From: Phormidesmis sp. RL_2_1
GTDB lineage: Bacteria > Cyanobacteriota > Cyanobacteriia > Phormidesmidales > Phormidesmidaceae
Direction: 5' to 3'
DNA: 36,656 nt
Assembly: GCA_012033015.1 (NCBI GenBank)
Contig: JAAUPS010000018.1
Location: 1 to 36,656 of the forward strand
Below, in pieces: positions 31,951 to 36,656 of the stretch; within the stretch, counting starts at the first letter, position 1, and the number at the start of each line of letters is the position of its first letter. The notes beneath the pieces are model-generated. The model made no database searches. It was not told the origin of the DNA and saw only the letters and a program-made list of their open reading frames with translations. A program made the position numbers and the translations under genes.

Positions 31951-33195
31951 ATGACGACGATTAACGATAATTATCTCAAGCTTAAAGCCGGTTACCTATT
32001 TCCTGAAATTGGCCGTCGGGTCAAGGCGTATACAGACCAGCACCCTGATGCCTCTGTGATTAAGTTAGGCATTGGGGATGTGACTGAACCATTGCCGGAA
32101 GCTTGCCGCACGGCGATGATTGCGGCGGTCAATGAGATGGGCGATCGCAGCACGTTTAAAGGCTATGGCCCGGAGCAGGGGTACCTGTGGCTTAGGGAGG
32201 CGATCGCCCAGCACGACTTCCAAGCTCGTGGGTGTAACGTTGACGCCTCTGAAATATTTATTTCCGATGGATCTAAATGCGATTGCGGCAACATTCTCGA
32301 TATTTTTGGCAACGACAACAGGATTGCCGTGACCGATCCTGTTTATCCGGTATATGTAGATACCAACGTGATGGCAGGTCATACGGGCGAAGCTGATGGC
32401 ACAGGAAAGTACGAGGGCATTACCTATTTACCGATTAGCGCCGATAACGACTTCGCTGCGCAGATCCCATCTCAAAAAGTTGATTTGATCTATCTTTGCT
32501 CACCTAACAATCCGACGGGAGCAACGATGAGCCGAGAGCAACTCAAAGCTTGGGTTCAGTATGCCAATGCCAATGGCTCAATCATTTTGTTCGATGCAGC
32601 CTATGAAGCTTTTATTACAGATGACTCAATTCCCCACTCAATTTACGAAATTGAGGGAGCAAGAGACTGCGCCATTGAGTTTCGATCTTTCTCTAAAAAT
32701 GCAGGCTTTACAGGCACCCGCTGCGCCCTCACAGTGGTGCCAAAGTCTTTAACCGGTAAAGCAAAAGACGGTGCAAATGTGGAAATTTGGAGCCTGTGGA
32801 ACCGTCGCCAATCGACAAAATTCAATGGGGTCTCTTACATCGTCCAAAAGGCGGCTGAGGCAGTCTATTCAGAGGCAGGCCAACAGCAAACGAAAGCGTT
32901 GGTTAGCTTTTACTTAGAAAATGCAAAAATCATTCGAGACAAGCTAACGACGGCGGGCATTCAGGTGTATGGCGGTGTAAATGCGCCTTATGTGTGGGTA
33001 AAAACACCGGATCAACTCACAAGCTGGGACTTTTTTGATCAGCTCCTGAAAACCTGTAATATTGTAGGCACACCAGGTTCAGGTTTTGGTGCAGCGGGCG
33101 AGGGATACTTTCGGATCTCGGCTTTTAATAGTCGTGAAAATGTCGAAGAAGCCATGCAGCGGATTAGTGAAAAGTTCACAGCGGCCAAAGTTTAA
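31951..33195 (+). CDS. dapL: LL-diaminopimelate aminotransferase
   Basis: 414 residues. A fold-type I PLP aminotransferase that converts tetrahydrodipicolinate directly to LL-diaminopimelate for lysine and peptidoglycan synthesis, a route shared by cyanobacteria and plants. Visible features are the N-terminal [30 protein letters not shown], the phosphate-site [10 protein letters not shown], the strongly conserved SPNNPTGA, and the PLP Lys249 in [12 protein letters not shown]. The length is typical. No other lysine gene lies nearby, but the next genes include a peptidoglycan amidase. Confidence 0.97.
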   Translation: MTTINDNYLKLKAGYLFPEIGRRVKAYTDQHPDASVIKLGIGDVTEPLPEACRTAMIAAVNEMGDRSTFKGYGPEQGYLWLREAIAQHDFQARGCNVDASEIFISDGSKCDCGNILDIFGNDNRIAVTDPVYPVYVDTNVMAGHTGEADGTGKYEGITYLPISADNDFAAQIPSQKVDLIYLCSPNNPTGATMSREQLKAWVQYANANGSIILFDAAYEAFITDDSIPHSIYEIEGARDCAIEFRSFSKNAGFTGTRCALTVVPKSLTGKAKDGANVEIWSLWNRRQSTKFNGVSYIVQKAAEAVYSEAGQQQTKALVSFYLENAKIIRDKLTTAGIQVYGGVNAPYVWVKTPDQLTSWDFFDQLLKTCNIVGTPGSGFGAAGEGYFRISAFNSRENVEEAMQRISEKFTAAKV

Positions 33196-33278
33196 TACCA
33201 ACTCATGCAGGCCATTTCAAGGGTTGCATTGATGGGAAAGCCTCTTTACAGGGAAAGCATCTTTTAACAGGCAGGTAT

Positions 33279-33308
33279 AGCCATCGCCAGATGGATTTGG
33301 CGATGGCT
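33279..33308 (+). terminator. Hairpin after dapL, weak terminator candidate
   Basis: AGCCATCGCC and GGCGATGGCT are exact complements around a 10-nt loop, but there is no T-tract. Confidence 0.4.
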
Positions 33309-33474
33309 GACCCCATAGCGCTATACGCATCAACGCTTTCACCTAAATATTGATCAGGTGTAGCGCCAGGTGGCGATCGCGATATTAAAACAGGCCGTAA
33401 AGGGAGACACATAGGCATGTCGGCAATCTTTATAGCTGGCAACAAAACATCTAAAGGTTCCTGTGTCTTTTGCA

Positions 33475-33641
33475 ATAAAGTACTGTCAGAAAAAGTATTG
33501 TCCCAAAAAGTACTGTCAAAAGGTGGTATATCGAACAAAAGGTGGTGTATCGAAGCATCTAGCGAGCTGTAAGGGCAGCTTCACTAGCTTCACTGATTTG
33601 TTTTTTGATTTGTTTTTTTGATTTGTTTTTTTGATTTGTTT
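33475..33641. repeat. Three consecutive microduplication arrays
   Basis: (1) AAAAAGTACTGTCAA-like, 15 bp, three copies (33475-33519). (2) AAAAGGTGGTATATCGAAC-like, 19 bp, two copies (33518-33555). (3) GATTTGTTTTTTT, about 13 bp, four copies (33595-33641). The sequences are unrelated to each other. Confidence 0.9.
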
Positions 33642-33661
33642 AGAGTGTCGGGAGTAGCTGG

Positions 33662-35551
33662 ATGGGTAAGGGCTGGGGACATGACGACAGATATTACTGG
33701 AGATGTATAACATTTGGGCTGTTGGGCGGGCTCGCTGGGGCAATGGTTCCTTTAGAAGCCAGCGCCCATTCCTCTACGCTTACGCAGGTCGCCTTAGCAC
33801 AGGCGACCCCAGCACAGGTGGCCCCAGCACAGGCGGCCCCAGCACAGATCGCTCAGGCCGCTATGCAGTCTTCTCCTGGCAGTTTGTTTGTAGCCTATCC
33901 GCCATCTGAACACCAGACAGTGGCGGATCGCATTTTCTTTATTGGGACAGCCGATCCGAGCGAGCCAGTGACGATTAACGGTCAAGTCATTGAAAATCGC
34001 AGTGGCGATGGCCATTTTGCGCCGAGCTTGCCGTTGGCCATGGGAGCAAATACATTTACCCTAGTGCAGGGCGAGGAAAGCCTAACGCTAACGATTACTC
34101 GCGTTGCGATTGAGCCACCGCTACCGGAAGGCGTTGGGTTTGCAGAAGGGACGCTATCGCCTGCCAATGATATGGCTCGGATGCCGGGAGAGCTGATTTG
34201 TTTGAGTGCGATCGCCGCTCCGCCCAACGCCACCGTCTCTGCAACCCTAGGGAATCAAACCATTGCTCTAACACCGCAAACCAGCGTCGATCTACCGCCC
34301 AACTCATCTGTACTGACCGCTCAGACAGCGCCTGTCACCCTGAGCGCCACCGAGTACGCAGGCTGCATACAGCCAGACATACCAGGCGAACTCGGCAACC
34401 CTCGCTTTACCGTCGAGAGCCAAGGTGAAACCGTCACCGCCACTGCCCCTGGCCAAATCAGCATTCTCTCGCCGACTAACTTTCAGGTGGCGGAAGTAAC
34501 CGTACCCCAAGGGGTGGCTCGCACCGGCCCGAGCACTGATTATTCACGCATTACCCCTCTACCAGCAGGCACCCGCGCCGCCATCACTGGCCGCGATGGA
34601 GAATGGCTCCGACTCGACTACGGCGGCTGGATCAAAGCAGCGGAAACCGAAATCAGCAGTGCTTCTGTACCACCCACTAGCATTATTCGAGGCATTAGCG
34701 CCAATCAGATCGGAGATTGGACTGAGATTGTTTTTCCTTTGCAAACCCCGGTACCCATATCTGTTCGCCAAGCACAACAATCTTTAACGCTGACGCTGCA
34801 CAACACCATCCCTCAGACAGACACGATTTACTTCTCGAACGATCCGGTGGTCGAAAGAATGGATTTTAATTCTGTTCTACCCGATAGTGCTGAATATACA
34901 TTTCACTTTAAAGCACCTCAGCAATGGGGCTACAAGCTGCGCTATGAAGGGACTAGTCTCATTCTTTCATTGCGCCATGCACCGGCTGACAACAGTTTGC
35001 GCGAGGCGACTATTTTGCTTGACCCAGGCCATGGCAGCAACGCTGACTTAGGGGCTCGTGGGCCGACGGGCTATCCTGAAAAAGACGTTACGTTAATTGT
35101 CTCCAAGCTGTTGCGCGATGAATTGCAGGCAAGGGGTGCAACCGTGGTGATGACTCGCGAAGGCGACGATGATTTGTACCCTGCTGACAGAGTAGACATC
35201 ATTGAAGCAACAGAGCCGACTATGGCACTGAGCCTTCACTATAACGCTTTGCCCGATGCGGGAGATGCCTTGGGAAGAGCAGGTGTTGGAACGTTTTGGT
35301 ATTATCCTCAGGCGCACAGCTTAGCGACTTTTTTACATAACTATTTGGTTCAAGCCTTAGGCCGTGAGTCCTATGGAGTGTATTGGAATAACTTGGCACT
35401 TACTCGACCTACTGTGACACCTGCTGTGTTGCTAGAGTTGGGCTTTATGATCAATCCCGAAGAGTTTGAGTGGATCACGGATGAAAACGCTCAAAAAGAG
35501 CTGGCTAGAACCCTAGCAGACGGTATAGAAGCTTGGCTAGACAGCCAATAG
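33662..35551 (+). CDS. N-acetylmuramoyl-L-alanine amidase with SH3b and AMIN-like regions
   Basis: 629 residues. GGAG sits 8 nt before the ATG. An N-terminal signal (ITFGLLGGLAGAMVPLEASA) is followed by a Gln/Ala/Pro-rich stretch encoded by four 15-bp units (33785-33844). The middle has a bacterial SH3-like domain (~270-330, VAEVTVPQGVARTGPSTDYS) and an AMIN-like region (~340-440). The C-terminal Amidase_3 domain has zinc ligands His457 (DPGHG), Glu473 (YPEKDV) and His526 (SLHYNAL), and catalytic Glu592 (LLELGFM). It cleaves the amide bond between N-acetylmuramic acid and the peptide stem in the periplasm, likely in cell separation or septal-junction remodelling. RNase III follows after 4 nt, so the two are probably co-transcribed. 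Confidence 0.93.
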   Translation: MGKGWGHDDRYYWRCITFGLLGGLAGAMVPLEASAHSSTLTQVALAQATPAQVAPAQAAPAQIAQAAMQSSPGSLFVAYPPSEHQTVADRIFFIGTADPSEPVTINGQVIENRSGDGHFAPSLPLAMGANTFTLVQGEESLTLTITRVAIEPPLPEGVGFAEGTLSPANDMARMPGELICLSAIAAPPNATVSATLGNQTIALTPQTSVDLPPNSSVLTAQTAPVTLSATEYAGCIQPDIPGELGNPRFTVESQGETVTATAPGQISILSPTNFQVAEVTVPQGVARTGPSTDYSRITPLPAGTRAAITGRDGEWLRLDYGGWIKAAETEISSASVPPTSIIRGISANQIGDWTEIVFPLQTPVPISVRQAQQSLTLTLHNTIPQTDTIYFSNDPVVERMDFNSVLPDSAEYTFHFKAPQQWGYKLRYEGTSLILSLRHAPADNSLREATILLDPGHGSNADLGARGPTGYPEKDVTLIVSKLLRDELQARGATVVMTREGDDDLYPADRVDIIEATEPTMALSLHYNALPDAGDALGRAGVGTFWYYPQAHSLATFLHNYLVQALGRESYGVYWNNLALTRPTVTPAVLLELGFMINPEEFEWITDENAQKELARTLADGIEAWLDSQ

Positions 35552-35555
35552 GTGA

Positions 35556-36230
35556 ATGAACGCTTTTGTGCGGCCTCCCTTTAAAAATCAGCGGCTATGG
35601 CAGCAGGCGATGACCCACAGTTCATTTGCCAATGAACAGCCTGAGGCCGGTGAACACAATGAACGGCTCGAGTTTTTGGGCGACGCTATTCTCACGTTTG
35701 TCAGTGGGGCTTATCTCTACCAGCGCTATCCTGAGCGGCCAGAAGGAGATCTGACCCCCCTGCGGGCGGCGTTAGTCGATGAGGCTCAGCTCTGTCATTT
35801 TGCCCAACAGCTTGGTCTTGGCGAGTCGTTGCGATTGGGCAAAGGAGCGGCCCAATCGGGCAGTCGCAAAAGCAGCCGACTGTTGTGTAGTGCTTTTGAG
35901 GCCATGGTGGGAGCCTATTTTTTAGATGCCGGGGGTGACGTCCAAGCGGTCAGTGACTATGTTGTGCCGATGTTTGACACGGTGGTGGAGCAGGCTGTGC
36001 GAGCAGGTGTTAATCCTAAAAGCCGATTGCAGGAATGGGCTCAAAAGGCATGGGGGCAGACCCCTGATTATGTGCTGATCAGCAGCAGCGGCCCTGACCA
36101 TGCTAAACAGTTTGTCGTAGAAGTGCAGATTGGCCAAAGGCCCTATGGCAGAGGCTGGGGACATAGCAAAAAAACGGCTGAGAAAGCGGCCGCGCAATCG
36201 GCGCTGTCGGCGATAGACACTGGGCTATAG
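35556..36230 (+). CDS. rnc: Ribonuclease III
   Basis: 224 residues. Cleaves double-stranded RNA in rRNA and mRNA processing. The signature HNERLEFLGDAIL has catalytic Glu39 and Asp43; the C-terminal dsRNA-binding domain spans ~150-220 (SRLQEWAQKAWG, GWGHSKKTAEKAAAQSAL). The second active-site segment reads CSAFEAMVGAYFLD: Glu115 is present, but Ser112 occupies the position where most bacterial RNase III enzymes have a metal-binding Asp. Some cyanobacterial paralogues may share this. The start ATG lies 4 nt after the amidase stop, with GGTGA immediately before it, suggesting translational coupling. Confidence 0.93.
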   Translation: MNAFVRPPFKNQRLWQQAMTHSSFANEQPEAGEHNERLEFLGDAILTFVSGAYLYQRYPERPEGDLTPLRAALVDEAQLCHFAQQLGLGESLRLGKGAAQSGSRKSSRLLCSAFEAMVGAYFLDAGGDVQAVSDYVVPMFDTVVEQAVRAGVNPKSRLQEWAQKAWGQTPDYVLISSSGPDHAKQFVVEVQIGQRPYGRGWGHSKKTAEKAAAQSALSAIDTGL

Positions 36231-36290
36231 CTGCTGTCGAGTGAGTCAGAATACGAGTGGATCGCTAGGAGCCCTTACCAACAGCAGCCC

Positions 36291-36351
36291 ATGGGACTAG
36301 AAAAATCTAATGGGACTAGAAAATAAGAGTGCATCCTTAACGTTGCTACAA
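36291..36351 (+). repeat. 19-bp duplication and partial third copy of the interspersed repeat
   Basis: ATGGGACTAGAAAA occurs twice with a 19-bp period (36291-36328). From ~36320 AAGAGTGCATCCTTAACGTT matches the GCATCC end of the 86-bp repeat at about 27 of 31 positions. It lacks the AAGGAATGCTC units. Confidence 0.7.
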
Positions 36352-36442
36352 AAGAAATTTGTGTGACGCAAATTAGGTAGGGTCACGCCGATTTTTACGC
36401 AAACTGGCACAATAGAGAGATTCACCCACACCCGATGATTTT

Positions 36443-36656
36443 GTGTTAGCGCCTGAAACCCTTTTTCCTTTTCAGCTAGATGACTTTCAGCTAGAGGCGA
36501 TCGCAGCCTTAAACCAAGGCGAATCCGTTATCGTTTGCGCACCGACAGGCTCTGGGAAAACCCTCGTGGGTGAATATGCCATCCACCGGGCATTGGCTAT
36601 GGGCAAAAGGGTGTTTTACACGACACCGCTCAAAGCCCTGTCCAATCAGAAACTGC
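36443..36656 (+). CDS. Ski2-like DEAD/DEAH RNA helicase, 5' part only
   Basis: 71 codons are present and the gene runs off the window. GTG at 36443 is the only plausible start after the in-frame stop at 36413: VLAPETLFPFQLDDFQLEAI. It continues with the Q-motif-like FPFQLDDFQLEAI, Walker A APTGSGKTLV and motif Ia TTPLKALSNQKL, the signature of the Ski2/Dob1-type superfamily-2 helicases encoded by cyanobacteria. The role is probably RNA unwinding for processing or decay, which fits the neighbouring RNase III, but co-transcription is doubtful because 212 nt separate them. Confidence 0.88.
   Translation, partial: MLAPETLFPFQLDDFQLEAIAALNQGESVIVCAPTGSGKTLVGEYAIHRALAMGKRVFYTTPLKALSNQKL

Larger units (their letters stand above)
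33196..33661. other. Repeat-filled spacer between dapL and the amidase gene
   Basis: 466 nt. A reverse-strand frame of 111 codons (33203-33538) runs through the repeats and looks spurious. The spacer holds a 10-bp perfect hairpin (33279-33308), three 15-bp repeats (33475-33519), two 19-bp repeats (33518-33555), and four 12-13-bp GATTTGTTTTTT units (33595-33641). Confidence 0.75.

Noticed and set aside
33203-33538. 111-codon minus-strand frame in the dapL-amidase spacer
   Set aside because: It runs through tandem repeats and a hairpin; the composition is not protein-like, and I see no homology.

Overview
The window is chromosomal DNA from a cyanobacterium. The evidence is a split RNA polymerase gene set (rpoB, rpoC1, rpoC2) in the cyanobacterial order rpsT-tatD-rpoB-rpoC1-rpoC2, a CurT/CAAD thylakoid protein, LL-diaminopimelate aminotransferase, a RemA/DUF370 protein, and many copies of the octamer GCGATCGC (HIP1) in genes and spacers. 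Base composition looks close to 50% GC, except for an AT-rich stretch at about 21.7-22.5 kb. I cannot fix the genus from sequence alone.

Layout. 1-4.4 kb: 5' part of a conserved membrane protein (-), curT (-), hflX (+, apparently with an ATA start), and a thioredoxin-like lipoprotein (-) broken by two opposite frameshifts. 4.7-6.9 kb: an HtrA/Deg protease (+), a strongly structured spacer that may encode an RNA, and a RemA-like regulator (+). 7-18.6 kb: the housekeeping block on the minus strand, rpsT, tatD, rpoB, rpoC1, rpoC2; rpoB and rpoC2 each carry one apparent 1-nt deletion. 19-21.4 kb: hisD (+), then a degenerate Uma2-like gene and a small unknown gene (-). 21.4-22.7 kb: a gene-poor, partly AT-rich spacer. 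22.7-30.4 kb (+): a caspase/nSTAND1 protein with a membrane segment, an SbcC/Rad50-like ATPase with two frameshifts, and a PAS-GGDEF-EAL protein. 30.6-31.7 kb (-): a tiny membrane protein and a HAD phosphatase. 32-36.7 kb (+): dapL, an N-acetylmuramoyl-L-alanine amidase, RNase III, and the start of a Ski2-like helicase.

How the genes fit together. The central block is transcription and translation machinery. DapL and the amidase serve diaminopimelate/lysine synthesis and peptidoglycan turnover. HtrA and the thioredoxin-like lipoprotein belong to envelope protein quality control. The caspase-STAND protein is the most likely defence or programmed-death component; it shows no obvious co-encoded partner.

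Three patterns cut across gene boundaries. (1) Spacers, and some coding regions, are full of short tandem duplications, very often with a 15-bp unit, each with a different sequence. (2) An ~86-bp interspersed repeat occurs in two convergent spacers (6.8 kb and 30.45 kb), with a partial third copy near 36.3 kb. (3) Six apparent single-base indels hit four genes, four of them in or beside homopolymers. This suggests sequencing error in at least part, although slippage or real pseudogenes cannot be excluded.
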